Part shown: positions 25,697 through 35,534 of the stretch, one piece after another
Numbering within the stretch: position 1 is the first letter of the stretch
Layout: the number at the start of each line of letters is the position of its first letter
Assembly: GCA_963731745.1 (NCBI GenBank)
Contig: CAVSWT010000015.1
Span: forward strand, 124,001 to 188,000
Source of the DNA: CAVSWT01 sp963731745
Lineage (GTDB): Bacteria > Bacteroidota > Ignavibacteria > Ignavibacteriales > Ignavibacteriaceae
Reading direction: 5' to 3'
Length of the DNA: 64,000 bases
The notes under the pieces: generated by a model
The model's database searches: none
Seen by the model: only the letters and a program-made list of their open reading frames with translations
What the model was told of the DNA's origin: nothing
Program-made: the position numbers and the translations under genes

Positions 25697-27814
25697 CTAC
25701 TTCACAAAATTCTTCCGGGTTTCGAATTTTTCCCCATTCCAATATAGCATTTGGCTTTTTAATATTTCAACAAATTCACTGGTATTCGTATATGGCGGGT
25801 TTAATAACCTTTTTGCCACAAGTGAATCTCTTCTAACATGAAATTCATCTCCTATGTATATATCAATATCATTTAACTGTGGACCCATATGAATAGTGTA
25901 TCCGCAAAAAGTATTTAAATTTGCCGGTTCACCTTCATAAATTCCAAAAACAAATTTATTTGTGTCTTTTTGATATGCCAAAGTAGCTCTAGGAATTACG
26001 TTAAATCTTTCTTTAAAAAAATAATTATAATCCGACTTCGGCAAAAGGACATAGTTATTAAATTTTGCCAGCCTCTTATTTAAGTAATAGTATTGGTCTG
26101 TAGTTGGCGTTTGCCCATTTATTTCATTTAAATTTATTGATAATATAAAACATCTTTCGAGCCCATTGTTTATCCCCACACCAACTAGTTCTTTTTTGCC
26201 GTCGTTATTGAAATCGCTAATTAAGGCGCCGGCAAAATGTCCTTGTGACCAAAGTGTTCCCTTTAATCTTTTGCCGGTTTGAAGGTTTAATTTAAAAACT
26301 GCTGAAGGATAAATTATATTATGAATTGAATATAAATATAATACTTTGATACCTGACTCCGTGACCGTATCAATCAACTCGCTTCGATATCTTTGTTCAG
26401 GCAATCCTTCCATGGTTTCAACACTATCTCTAAAATTATATCTCCAAATTAATTTATTTTTATTATCAAAACATGCGACTCTTAAAAAATCATTTTCATC
26501 TTTTGAACCTCTTAAATCTTCCGAGGTTAAGATGACTTCATTTTTTCCGTCATTATTTATGTCAACTATTTTTTGTATAAAATTTATCTCCTGCTTATTA
26601 TTTTTGTCTGATGCATCAAAAGTTAATTTTTTACTCCATAAAACTTTTTCATTTTTATTTTTTACATAAACCGTATAACCTCTGTTTTCAAGCATTACTG
26701 GATTTGAATCAAAATCAATTATTCCTGAAACTGCTATTACAACTGCAAGAATAAATAAAAGCATTAAACTAGCCCAATTTCTTTTACTAAATTTATAAAC
26801 CCGCAATGTAATTTTTTGTTTTCTGATGTCCACAAGGCTGCGCAAATTTAAAATATCATCAAAGGTTTCAACTCCAACCAATTTAATATTTCGTGCAGGA
26901 AATTGTTTTTGTAGTTCTTTAACTTTAAGCATGGCAAATATCTGATCAGCCCCGGGAACAACAAATGTAGTTATATCCGAATAAAAAACAGTTTCCGTTT
27001 TTTGTTCAACTATTTCTTTCGATACTTTATTTACACTTCCCTGGGCATCACTGCTCCCGGTAAAAGCAATACCTTCATTTATTTCTACAATGGTTGTTGA
27101 ATTATAAAAAGATAACAATTCTTCAATGAATGAAATTGTTAATGCAACGCCCAGTGAATTGCCGACATAAACTCCAACTCGCTTATCAAAACTTATAATC
27201 ACTTCATGATTCTCATTTATTTTTCGGATATATTTTTTTACATATCCTTTTGCTGTTTGCCATGAATTTTTTATTTGCTCTTGAATTCGCTTTTCAATCA
27301 CCTTATCACTTGGGACTATAATAAACTTTGTTTCAGTTTTTGATAAATTAATTTTTACAGTTGCGCTTTCGAGCAGGCCGAATACTTCATGGAATTCACT
27401 TTCGTTATCAACCAAAACCGGGAAAAATGCTTTTTTAATTTTTGGGTTTGATATTTCATTTCCATTTAAAATTCTTTTAAGCTGATCAAACTGTTCTTCT
27501 AAATGCAGTAAAAACTTTTGTAAATCATTTCTTTTATTTTCGATGCATTCAAGATTAATTAGTCGTTTTGTTAGATCAATGATTTTTTGTGACCTGTTTG
27601 GATGAATGCCAAATACATAATAATGTTCTAAACAGTTGCTGAATTCTTCTGCAAATTCAGCAATGTATGGTTCTATGGTATTTATAGAGATTTCTGAATT
27701 CAATAATGAACTATAAAATTCAGAAATTAAGATAAGTTTTCTACGACTTGAAAAAGTGTCTTCTAATTTTTGCTGAAGAACATTTTTTTGTTCTTCTATT
27801 TCAAGAATCTGCAA
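25697..27814 (-). CDS. Membrane protein joining a Lon-like (S16-type) domain to FG-GAP/VCBS-like repeats
   Basis: The 705-residue protein appears to be a new domain combination. Residues 1-110 are helical with coiled-coil character. Residues about 150-330 resemble the Lon S16 proteolytic fold: 'YVGNSLGVALTISF' matches the nucleophile-Ser helix. The stretch 'FTGSSDAQGSVNKVSKEI' matches the 'TGE...G.V..IGGLKEK' strand-turn with a candidate Lys. A single membrane helix follows at about 346-368. The C-terminal part carries 'DINNDGKNEVILTSED' and 'DFNNDGKKELVGVG', the Asp-rich Ca-binding repeat of FG-GAP/VCBS propellers. Cytoplasmic protease-like and extracytoplasmic sensor-like halves are therefore inferred. 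The start is TTG with only a weak SD. Confidence 0.7.
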   Translation of the reverse strand: MQILEIEEQKNVLQQKLEDTFSSRRKLILISEFYSSLLNSEISINTIEPYIAEFAEEFSNCLEHYYVFGIHPNRSQKIIDLTKRLINLECIENKRNDLQKFLLHLEEQFDQLKRILNGNEISNPKIKKAFFPVLVDNESEFHEVFGLLESATVKINLSKTETKFIIVPSDKVIEKRIQEQIKNSWQTAKGYVKKYIRKINENHEVIISFDKRVGVYVGNSLGVALTISFIEELLSFYNSTTIVEINEGIAFTGSSDAQGSVNKVSKEIVEQKTETVFYSDITTFVVPGADQIFAMLKVKELQKQFPARNIKLVGVETFDDILNLRSLVDIRKQKITLRVYKFSKRNWASLMLLFILAVVIAVSGIIDFDSNPVMLENRGYTVYVKNKNEKVLWSKKLTFDASDKNNKQEINFIQKIVDINNDGKNEVILTSEDLRGSKDENDFLRVACFDNKNKLIWRYNFRDSVETMEGLPEQRYRSELIDTVTESGIKVLYLYSIHNIIYPSAVFKLNLQTGKRLKGTLWSQGHFAGALISDFNNDGKKELVGVGINNGLERCFILSINLNEINGQTPTTDQYYYLNKRLAKFNNYVLLPKSDYNYFFKERFNVIPRATLAYQKDTNKFVFGIYEGEPANLNTFCGYTIHMGPQLNDIDIYIGDEFHVRRDSLVAKRLLNPPYTNTSEFVEILKSQMLYWNGEKFETRKNFVK

Positions 27815-27956
27815 GACTTCTCGCTTTTTAGATGTTAAATTCTAATTAAAACATTTATTGCTAATGTTATGCGAAGTCGAAATTCTTTGAAGCATAAAAA
27901 CTTCCCCGTTTATTTCTGGATCTAATCTGTACAAATATAGTTTAAATATTTCTTTT

Positions 27957-29819
27957 TTAATTAATCGTAATATCAGAAATTTCATTTTTTTGGTTTTCCA
28001 GTTCCCGATTCTCTCTCATAATTCCCATCTTTTCATCTTCGGTTTCAACTGATTCCATCAGTTTTATATTTTCATTTATCTTTTGATCTATTTGTAACTC
28101 TTTAAACTTTTTTATTGAATCCGTAGCAACTTTGAGCAATATTTTTTCATCATCAATCACTGAAGATATATCATCCCAATTTTTACTTATTGAATATCTT
28201 TCGAATGTAATTTCTCTAACATACGCTTCCAAATCCTCATCATGCAGTTTGTTAATTAAAGCGCCAGGGATTAATTCTTCTTTGTTATTAAAAGCACTAT
28301 AAACAATGTTTGCTAATTTTGTATGAATGTCAATTATAAAATCCTCAGGTAAAATGTATTGATGAATAAACTCAACTATTTTTTCTTTTCCTTCAAATAA
28401 AAGCTTTATAATTTCCTTTTCAAGATTGTAAAGAATTGGCGCACCAGTTTTAGTCTTTACAACTGATTTCTTATCTAACCTTTCCTCAATTGTTTTCGCT
28501 TCAGCTACACTTTGCCTTTCAAAGGTATTGATTCGTTTCTCTAATTCTTGTTCAATAAGCTTTTCACGCAGATTAAATTTTTTTGCAAGAGATCTGATAA
28601 GCAAGCTTCTTTTGAGTTCATCATTTATTAAGGAAATAGGTTTTACCAGTTCTCTTATAGCTTCAGCCGTTTTACCCGGTTCAGTAAACATTCCTTGTGA
28701 TTCATAATATGCGGTTTGATATTCAAGAAAGTTCTGAGCTTTTTCTATTAAATTTTCAAAACTTTCTTTACCGAATTTATTTACGTAAGAATCGGGATCT
28801 TCTCCGGACGGCAAAGAAACAATTTTAATTTCAAAATCTTTTTTAAGAAGCAATTCTATACTTCGCATGGAAGCTTTTATTCCGGCAGTATCCGAATCAA
28901 ATAGAAGAAAAACATTTTTAGTATATCGAGAAAGCAGTTGAACTTGATCTTCTGTTAATGCCGTTCCGGAAACAGCAACAACATTTTTAATTCCGCTTTG
29001 ATAAAGTGAAATTAAATCCATGTAGCCTTCAACTAGAATTGCCTTATTTTGTTTTCTTATTTCATCCTTGGCATGTGATAACCCGTATAATATTTTGCCT
29101 TTATAATAGATTATAGATTCAGGAGAATTTAAATATTTTGCAGCATTGTCACGATTCTCTAAAATTCTTCCTGCAAAGGCAATCACTCTGCCGTGAGAAG
29201 AAAAAATCGGGAATATTATTCTCCCGGAAAATTTGTCATATAATCTTCCATCATTTGCCTTGCCTATTAAACCAAGTTGTAAAGCTTTTTCAAGATCGAT
29301 TTTTTTTGCAGAAAGCATATTCACGAGACTATCCCGGCTCGCGAAGGAATAGCCGAGTCCAAATTCTCTTATAGTTTTATCTTTAATTTTTCTTTTTTCA
29401 AAATACTTTCTTCCAATTTCACCTTCGTCGCTTACTCTAAGATTATCTGAAAAATATCTTCCCACTATTGAATTTATATCGTAAAGAATTTCTTGTTCAC
29501 TTTGTCTTTCTTCAGCACCTTCATCATTAAATTCTAAATCAATCCCAGCTTGTTCTGCAAGTTCCTGAACAGCTTCAACAAAAGATATTTTTTCATACTC
29601 CATTAAAAATTTGAAAACATTTCCGCCGTTGTGGCACCCAAAACAATGATAGATTTGTTTTTCTTCACTTACTGTAAACGATGGCGTTTTTTCATTGTGG
29701 AAAGGGCATAACCCTAAAAAATTTTTGCCGCGTTTTCGAAGATTAACTTTATCGGAAATAACGTCTACAATGTTTAAAGCAGATCTTACTTCTTCTATTT
29801 TTCTCTCAGGAATTATCAT
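27957..29819 (-). CDS. dnaG: DNA primase
   Basis: DnaG makes RNA primers for replication. The 620-residue protein has the N-terminal CHC2 zinc finger ('CPFHNEKTPSF' and 'YHCFGCHNGG'). The catalytic TOPRIM core follows ('LVEGYMDLISL' and 'LLFDSDTAGIKA'), then a C-terminal helicase-interaction region. The length is slightly above E. coli DnaG (581). It is divergent from ispG across a 260-bp AT-rich gap that should carry both promoters. No rpoD or rpsU neighbours are present, unlike in the classical macromolecular synthesis operon. Confidence 0.98.
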   Translation of the reverse strand: MIIPERKIEEVRSALNIVDVISDKVNLRKRGKNFLGLCPFHNEKTPSFTVSEEKQIYHCFGCHNGGNVFKFLMEYEKISFVEAVQELAEQAGIDLEFNDEGAEERQSEQEILYDINSIVGRYFSDNLRVSDEGEIGRKYFEKRKIKDKTIREFGLGYSFASRDSLVNMLSAKKIDLEKALQLGLIGKANDGRLYDKFSGRIIFPIFSSHGRVIAFAGRILENRDNAAKYLNSPESIIYYKGKILYGLSHAKDEIRKQNKAILVEGYMDLISLYQSGIKNVVAVSGTALTEDQVQLLSRYTKNVFLLFDSDTAGIKASMRSIELLLKKDFEIKIVSLPSGEDPDSYVNKFGKESFENLIEKAQNFLEYQTAYYESQGMFTEPGKTAEAIRELVKPISLINDELKRSLLIRSLAKKFNLREKLIEQELEKRINTFERQSVAEAKTIEERLDKKSVVKTKTGAPILYNLEKEIIKLLFEGKEKIVEFIHQYILPEDFIIDIHTKLANIVYSAFNNKEELIPGALINKLHDEDLEAYVREITFERYSISKNWDDISSVIDDEKILLKVATDSIKKFKELQIDQKINENIKLMESVETEDEKMGIMRENRELENQKNEISDITIN

Positions 29820-30079
29820 CTAAATATTAAGCCCCAGTTATTACTTTCTTTCGCCATTTGAAAAAATATTTAAATATATATAAAATAAAAAATCTAATTA
29901 ATTAAATGTAATCTAATTAAAAAAGACTAATGAAAAATTGATAAAAACGTATTTAGTATTCCTTATTTAAGAAATTGTTTCACCTTCCTTAACAATTTTC
30001 TATTTATTATATTTGTCACTAATAAAATCCCTTAAGAAAAAAGATTTTTCAAGATAATTTATAAAAGCGATTTGAATTT

Positions 30080-32086
30080 ATGATTGAAACAGTTAAAGCA
30101 ATTAAAAAATACTGCAACAGTTTAACTCAGTACTCGCGTTATAAAACACGGGAAGTAAACGTTGGCAGCATTCCTCTTGGTGGTAATAATCCCATTAGAA
30201 TTCAATCAATGACAACAACCGACACGATGGACACAATTGCCACAGTTGAACAAACTATTCGAATGGTGGATGCAGGGTGTGAATATGTTAGAATAACTGC
30301 GCCGAGTAAATTAGAAGCTCAAAACCTGGCGAACATTAAAAAGGAATTACAAAATCGCGGCTATAATGTTCCTTTAATTGCTGATATTCACTTTACTCCG
30401 AATGCGGCCGAAATAGCTGCGCGAATTGTTGAAAAAGTTCGTGTGAATCCTGGAAACTATGCTGATAGAAAAAAATTTGAGAATATTGAATACACTGAAG
30501 GGGCATATGAAGCAGAGCTTGAAAGAATAAGAAATAAATTTTCTCCTTTAGTCAAAATATGTAAAGAATACGGAACTGCAATGAGAATCGGTACGAACCA
30601 CGGTTCTCTTTCCGACCGTATTATGAGCCGATATGGAGACACTCCGCTTGGAATGGTTGAATCCGCTCTTGAATTTGTAAGAATCTGTGAAGATTTAAAT
30701 TATCATGAAATTATATTATCGATGAAAGCAAGTAATCCGCAGGTTATGGTTCAAGCATATCGGCTGCTGATAAACAAAATGGAAGAAGAAGGAATGAATT
30801 ATCCGCTTCACCTCGGTGTAACAGAAGCCGGAGGCGGAGAAGATGGAAGGGTTAAATCAGCTCTTGGAATTGGATCTTTACTTGAAGATGGAATTGGAGA
30901 TACTGTTAGAGTTTCATTAACTGAAGATCCCGAATTTGAAGCCCCGGTTGCAATCGACTTAGTTAACCGCTACAAAGAAAGAGCTTCTCATGAATCTATT
31001 AAACCAATTGAAGACCCTCCTTTTAATCCGTTTGTATTTGAAAAAAGAGAATCATTTGAAGTGCTTGGGATAGGTGCTCACAATGTTCCGCAAGTGATTG
31101 CTGATTTAAGCGGCAAAGAAAATATAACTTATTCTGATTTTAATGATATCGGATATTCATACAATGAGCCGACCGATAAATGGAATATGAGCGACAGTGC
31201 GGCAGATATAATTTACCTTGGACAAAATAAAGTCGGGTTTGATATCCCTCGAGGATTAAAGACGATTTATGATTTTAAATATTGGCAAGAACTAAAGGAT
31301 AAATCAAATACTTACCCATTATTTACTTCTGAAGAATATTTTATTTCAAAAGAAAAAGGCAATACTTTAAATTTTGTCATCATCAGCCTTAAAGAATTAA
31401 CTGATGAATTAATCGAGAAATTAAAGCATGATCATACGGTAGTTTTAATTTTAGAAACCCACAGCAAACACGGCATGCCGGAACAAAGAAGAGCATTTTT
31501 TGAACTAATTGAAAAATCAATCAAGAATCCTGTAATTATTAAACGAGCGTATGAGAATGTAACTTTGGATGAACTAAGGTTATTTTCTTCAACTGATTTT
31601 GGCGCATTATTAATTGATGGCTTTGGTGATGGGGTTTGGGCAAAAGTTAATAACATTACTGAAGATACAAATTCAAATTCCAACACATATGTTCGGTCAT
31701 TCGTAAGAAAAAATGAATCCATTCAAAAAATAACTAACAGATTATTATTTGGTATACTTCAGGCCGCAAGAGCTAGAATTTCCAAAACGGAATACATTGC
31801 TTGTCCATCCTGCGGCAGAACTTTATTTGATCTGCAGGAAACAACTGAACTGATTCGCAAAAGGACAGAGCATTTAAAAGGAGTTAAAATTGCAATAATG
31901 GGCTGCATAGTTAATGGTCCCGGTGAGATGGCTGATGCTGATTATGGATATGTGGGATCTGGTGTGGGCAAAATCACGCTTTATCGTGGTAAAGATATAG
32001 TAAGAAGAAATCTTCCTATGAAAAATGCAGTGGATTCGTTAATTGAGATAATAAAAGAAGATAGCAACTGGATTGATCCAAATTAA
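30080..32086 (+). CDS. ispG: 4-hydroxy-3-methylbut-2-enyl diphosphate synthase (long type)
   Basis: IspG converts MEcPP to HMBPP in the MEP isoprenoid pathway using a 4Fe-4S cluster. This 668-residue form is the long type with an extra domain between the TIM barrel and the cluster domain, as in Bacteroidota, Chlorobi and plants. The TIM barrel starts 'VGSIPLGGNNPIRIQSMTTTDT'. The cluster cysteines are in 'CPSCGRT' (Cys575, Cys578) and 'GCIVNGPGE' (Cys609). A strong terminator follows at 32,228-32,268, so it is likely monocistronic. Confidence 0.98.
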   Translation: MIETVKAIKKYCNSLTQYSRYKTREVNVGSIPLGGNNPIRIQSMTTTDTMDTIATVEQTIRMVDAGCEYVRITAPSKLEAQNLANIKKELQNRGYNVPLIADIHFTPNAAEIAARIVEKVRVNPGNYADRKKFENIEYTEGAYEAELERIRNKFSPLVKICKEYGTAMRIGTNHGSLSDRIMSRYGDTPLGMVESALEFVRICEDLNYHEIILSMKASNPQVMVQAYRLLINKMEEEGMNYPLHLGVTEAGGGEDGRVKSALGIGSLLEDGIGDTVRVSLTEDPEFEAPVAIDLVNRYKERASHESIKPIEDPPFNPFVFEKRESFEVLGIGAHNVPQVIADLSGKENITYSDFNDIGYSYNEPTDKWNMSDSAADIIYLGQNKVGFDIPRGLKTIYDFKYWQELKDKSNTYPLFTSEEYFISKEKGNTLNFVIISLKELTDELIEKLKHDHTVVLILETHSKHGMPEQRRAFFELIEKSIKNPVIIKRAYENVTLDELRLFSSTDFGALLIDGFGDGVWAKVNNITEDTNSNSNTYVRSFVRKNESIQKITNRLLFGILQAARARISKTEYIACPSCGRTLFDLQETTELIRKRTEHLKGVKIAIMGCIVNGPGEMADADYGYVGSGVGKITLYRGKDIVRRNLPMKNAVDSLIEIIKEDSNWIDPN

Positions 32087-32227
32087 AAAGATTTAATATT
32101 CGGTTTATTGTCATTTATTAGAGAAAAACATATATTTAAAAACTTAATATGACAATAAAATTCAAAAAATTAAAATACCTCATTTTAGCTCATAGTTCGG
32201 CCTTAAAGCATCAGAGCAAAAATTTAT

Positions 32228-32268
32228 AAAAATGCACTTCCAAGTTAAAAAGAAGTGCATTTTTTTTT
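32228..32268 (+). terminator. Intrinsic terminator after ispG
   Basis: A 13-bp stem (AAAAATGCACTTC against GAAGTGCATTTTT) with an 11-base loop is followed directly by a run of T. It lies 140 bp after the ispG stop and just before the Nif3 gene start, so it should end ispG transcripts. Confidence 0.88.
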
Positions 32269-32271
32269 GAT

Positions 32272-33384
32272 ATGACCGGAATTGAAATAATTAAACATAT
32301 TGAAGATTGGGCACCGAAAAGCATTGCATGGGAACGGGATAATGTCGGATTGCAAATCGGCTCTCTTAACAGAAAGGTAAGCAACATAATGCTATGCCTT
32401 GATGTAACGCAAAAAGTTGTTGATGAGGCAATTAGAAAAAAATGTAATTTTATTTTCAGCCATCATCCTTTATTATTTCATTCTCTGAAAAGTATAAATA
32501 CTGATGATGACGAAGTTTCATTGATGATTGAAAAACTTATTAAACAAAATATTACACTTTATTCAGCACACACCAATTTAGACTTCACAAACGGCGGCGT
32601 AAGTTTCGAACTTGCAAAAACCCTGAATCTCCAAAACATAAAATTTCTTGAAAACCTAAAATCTACCCAGTTTAAGCTTGTTGTTTTTATCCCCAAAACT
32701 GATGTAGAAAAAGTTTCAAATGCAATTTTCAATTCAGGAGGCGGTGCAATTGGGAATTATTCAAATTGCAGTTTTAGAAGTGATGGGACTGGAACTTTTA
32801 AGGGTTCAAAAGAATCTAACCCTTCTATTGGCGAAAGGGAAAAATTAGCAATTGTTGATGAAGTAAAATTTGAAGTTCTTGTGGATAAATCAAAATTGAA
32901 TAAAGTTGTTGACTCAATGTTAAATGTCCATCCATATGAAGAAGTTGCTTATGACATTATTCCGCTTGCAAATGATAATATGGCTTATGGAGTGGGAGCT
33001 ATAGGTGATCTGGAGGTAGAAACGAATGAAAAACAATTTTTGGATTATGTTTCAAAAAAATTAAAAGCAAAAAATCTTAGATACACTAAAGGAAGCAATA
33101 AAAAAATAAAAACAGTTGCAGTATGCGGAGGCTCAGGAAGCGATCTTTTCAAAAAAGCTATCCAAAAAAATGCAGATGCATTTATTACTGCAGATGTTAA
33201 ATATCATACCTTTCAAGATGCACAAAACAAAATTTTATTAATTGATGCCGGGCATTTTGAAACTGAAATTCATTCATTAAATAAAGTTAGGAAACATCTG
33301 CTTCAAATAATGAATGCCGAAACAAAACATAATATTTATAAATACAGCGGTTCAACAAATCCCATAATTTTTTATAACAACTAA
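32272..33384 (+). CDS. Nif3-like dinuclear metal centre protein
   Basis: The 370-residue protein is a Nif3/YqfO (DUF34) family member. It keeps the metal-binding motifs 'FSHHPLLF' and 'SAHTNLDF' in the N-terminal part and 'DAGHFETE' near the C-terminus. The extra central region (about residues 125-230, 'KLVVFIPKTDVEKVSNAIF') is the PII-like insert found in the long bacterial forms. It is related to GTP cyclohydrolase I type 2 by annotation, but the true activity is not settled. The zinc-ribbon gene follows after 14 bp, a pairing seen in many genomes. Confidence 0.95.
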   Translation: MTGIEIIKHIEDWAPKSIAWERDNVGLQIGSLNRKVSNIMLCLDVTQKVVDEAIRKKCNFIFSHHPLLFHSLKSINTDDDEVSLMIEKLIKQNITLYSAHTNLDFTNGGVSFELAKTLNLQNIKFLENLKSTQFKLVVFIPKTDVEKVSNAIFNSGGGAIGNYSNCSFRSDGTGTFKGSKESNPSIGEREKLAIVDEVKFEVLVDKSKLNKVVDSMLNVHPYEEVAYDIIPLANDNMAYGVGAIGDLEVETNEKQFLDYVSKKLKAKNLRYTKGSNKKIKTVAVCGGSGSDLFKKAIQKNADAFITADVKYHTFQDAQNKILLIDAGHFETEIHSLNKVRKHLLQIMNAETKHNIYKYSGSTNPIIFYNN

Positions 33385-33398
33385 GGAGCATATATAAA

Positions 33399-34127
33399 TT
33401 GATAGATAGATTAAAAACCCTATATGAATTGCAATTGATTGACGACCAGATTGATGAGCTGGAAGAATTGCGTGGGGATCTTCCAAATGCTGTTGAAGCA
33501 TTGGAGAACAAAATAAAAACTTTAAAAAATGATATCTCTGAAAAGGAAAAAGAACGTAAAGATTCTTTAAAAAAGAGAGAAGAGAATGAAGAAGAAGTTG
33601 AAAAACTAAAGGCAAGTCAGCAGAAATTTAAGGCTCAGCTTTACCAGGTACGAAATAATAAAGAGTACGATGCGTTGACTAAGGAAATTGATCATACCGA
33701 AGAACAGGTAACTAAACTGGAAGCTGATAATACTTCTTTGGAAAACTTAAGTGAAAAACTAAGTGTAGAAGTAGAAGAAGTTACTCCTCAACTTGAAGAA
33801 TTGGATAATGAATTAAAAGTTAAACAAGCTGATTTAAAGGAAATAGTAAAAGCAAACGAAAAAGAAGAATCAAAGCTTAAAGCCTTAAGAGAATCTACTG
33901 TTTCAAAAATTAAAAAGCCTGATTACTCAGCTTACATGAGAATTAGAAAAGCTAAAAAAGGAAAAGCAGTGGCAACTATTAGAAGATCGGCTTGTTCCGG
34001 ATGCCATAATATAGTTCCATCGCAGCGTCAGCTTGAAATAAGAAGGAATAATCGCCTATTTTACTGCGAATATTGCGGAAGGATTTTGGTTTCTCAAGAA
34101 GTTTCCGAATCTTTTGACGAAGAATAA
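33399..34127 (+). CDS. Coiled-coil C4-type zinc-ribbon protein
   Basis: The 242-residue protein begins with about 170 residues of heptad-rich coiled coil. It ends in a zinc ribbon with 'CSGCHNIVPSQRQLEIRR' and 'FYCEYCGRIL', giving two CxxC pairs. This matches the widely conserved family placed next to Nif3 (COG1579, also called CdsZ in Chlamydia). A nucleic-acid-binding role is suggested for relatives. The TTG start is preceded by AAGGAG, which overlaps the end of the Nif3 gene, supporting an operon. Confidence 0.92.
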   Translation: MIDRLKTLYELQLIDDQIDELEELRGDLPNAVEALENKIKTLKNDISEKEKERKDSLKKREENEEEVEKLKASQQKFKAQLYQVRNNKEYDALTKEIDHTEEQVTKLEADNTSLENLSEKLSVEVEEVTPQLEELDNELKVKQADLKEIVKANEKEESKLKALRESTVSKIKKPDYSAYMRIRKAKKGKAVATIRRSACSGCHNIVPSQRQLEIRRNNRLFYCEYCGRILVSQEVSESFDEE

Positions 34128-34147
34128 AATTTCTCCAAATTATCCCC

Positions 34148-34172
34148 CGTACCGACACAAAATGTCGGTACG
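34148..34172. terminator. Perfect hairpin between convergent genes
   Basis: A perfect 10-bp stem (CGTACCGACA against TGTCGGTACG) encloses a CAAAA loop. It lies 20 bp after the zinc-ribbon gene and 60 bp before the end of the convergent hydrolase gene. There is no T tract on either side, so it may be a weak bidirectional terminator or a dispersed palindromic repeat. Confidence 0.6.
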
Positions 34173-34232
34173 TAAAAGGATAAAATTGAATTATTAAACG
34201 TTATAGCTTATAATTTACTTTGTAAAGTAAAA

Positions 34233-35018
34233 TCATTTTGAAATATTTTCCCACCCCTTTATTATTTTTTCCACATATATTTTGGCATCAATTTCATGAC
34301 TCTGATTTGGGATAATCTTTAATTGAGAGTTCTTAAAATTTATTAAAAATAATTTCACACTCTCTAAAGCAACATTTTTATCTTTTTCACCATGCCACCA
34401 GGTTATGTTTACAGAATTAAAATCTTTTTGAGTAAACAGTGAATCAGATAAAATAAAATTTAGTTCATCATAACTACCTCTAACTGCTAAATCTTTAGGA
34501 CTTTCAGCTTGTTTAATTATTTCTTCCACATTTGGAAAAGATTCAACGGTTCTTTTAAATGCATCAAACCCGTAAAGAACGCTTGTCATTAATGGTTTTG
34601 TGAAAGTAGAATCCGCATAGGCAAAATATGCTTCCTTCGATACCATTCCGCTAATAATGCCGCAATGAACTATTTTAAATTCATCTGCTATGAGTATTGA
34701 TAAAGGGCCCCCGCCACTAATGCCAATAATGCCGAAATCGTTTTTCTTCAATCCAGCTTCTTTAGCCAAACTAAATAATTTATCCTTGGTCATTATAGAA
34801 TTTGGAGTTCCACCAAAACCAGGCCGGTTAAATGAGATAAAATTGTAATATTTTTTTAGCTCCCCAGGTATTTGATCAACAATATTTTCCGTTGATGGCG
34901 TTCCACCAATTATACAAATTGTTGGTTTTTTTTCTGTCTGTTCTGAATCATTTAAGCTTGCACCTAATAAAAAAACAATTGATCCTACAAATAATAGAAC
35001 AATCAAAGTTTTTATCAT
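34233..35018 (-). CDS. Alpha/beta hydrolase with N-terminal signal or membrane anchor
   Basis: The 261-residue protein starts with a hydrophobic signal or anchor ('MIKTLIVLLFVGSIVFLLGASL'). It then shows the alpha/beta hydrolase fold: the nucleophile elbow is 'GISGGGPLSI', a likely acid lies in 'GEKDKNVAL', and the histidine is in 'NQSHEID'. 'NRPGFGGTPN' before the elbow is typical of the family. The substrate cannot be told from sequence. It is transcribed alone toward the zinc-ribbon gene. Confidence 0.85.
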   Translation of the reverse strand: MIKTLIVLLFVGSIVFLLGASLNDSEQTEKKPTICIIGGTPSTENIVDQIPGELKKYYNFISFNRPGFGGTPNSIMTKDKLFSLAKEAGLKKNDFGIIGISGGGPLSILIADEFKIVHCGIISGMVSKEAYFAYADSTFTKPLMTSVLYGFDAFKRTVESFPNVEEIIKQAESPKDLAVRGSYDELNFILSDSLFTQKDFNSVNITWWHGEKDKNVALESVKLFLINFKNSQLKIIPNQSHEIDAKIYVEKIIKGWENISK

Positions 35019-35534
35019 CTAAAAGTACTCCAAATTTTAGTTCTTAAACATTAATTCTTTAGAAAAATTTGATGAAAATAAAAGATATATTCACTAAAGT
35101 AAATATTTTTGGATGGCATTTAAAAAGAAAATAATTCCATTAAATTAATACCCATAAAACAATGGAAGAGTTGCCATCACGCAGTTTTTATTATAGAAAT
35201 TTATATCTTTAATAACTAACTCAAATAACTAATACTCTCCCTTTAAAAACCCGATGGCAAATAATATATTTTGAGATATAGAAGCAACATACATTGTTTA
35301 ACTAATTATCAAGATCATGTTTGTCACATTTAACAAAATAAAATTTCTATTCGTAAAAAAATTTTAAAGCAAGATAAATTCGTTTGAAAAATTACAGCCT
35401 CAACCCATCTTCATCCCTGTTTTAAGTCAACTTATTTATTATATTTACACAAAGAAATAAATTAGTTTAACTAAATAAGTAATTGGCAAAAATCGTAAAA
35501 TAGATTTACGGTTTTAATTTTGAGAATAAAAAAT
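35019..35534. other. Gene-free region upstream of rnpB
   Basis: This AT-rich stretch of about 500 bp has no supportable ORF. It should hold the promoter of the hydrolase (leftwards) and of rnpB (rightwards). An 11-bp hairpin with one wobble pair occurs at 35,489-35,515 (AAAATCGTAAA against TTTACGGTTTT). It sits just before RNase P RNA and might be part of a leader or an upstream terminator. I see nothing else. Confidence 0.5.
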
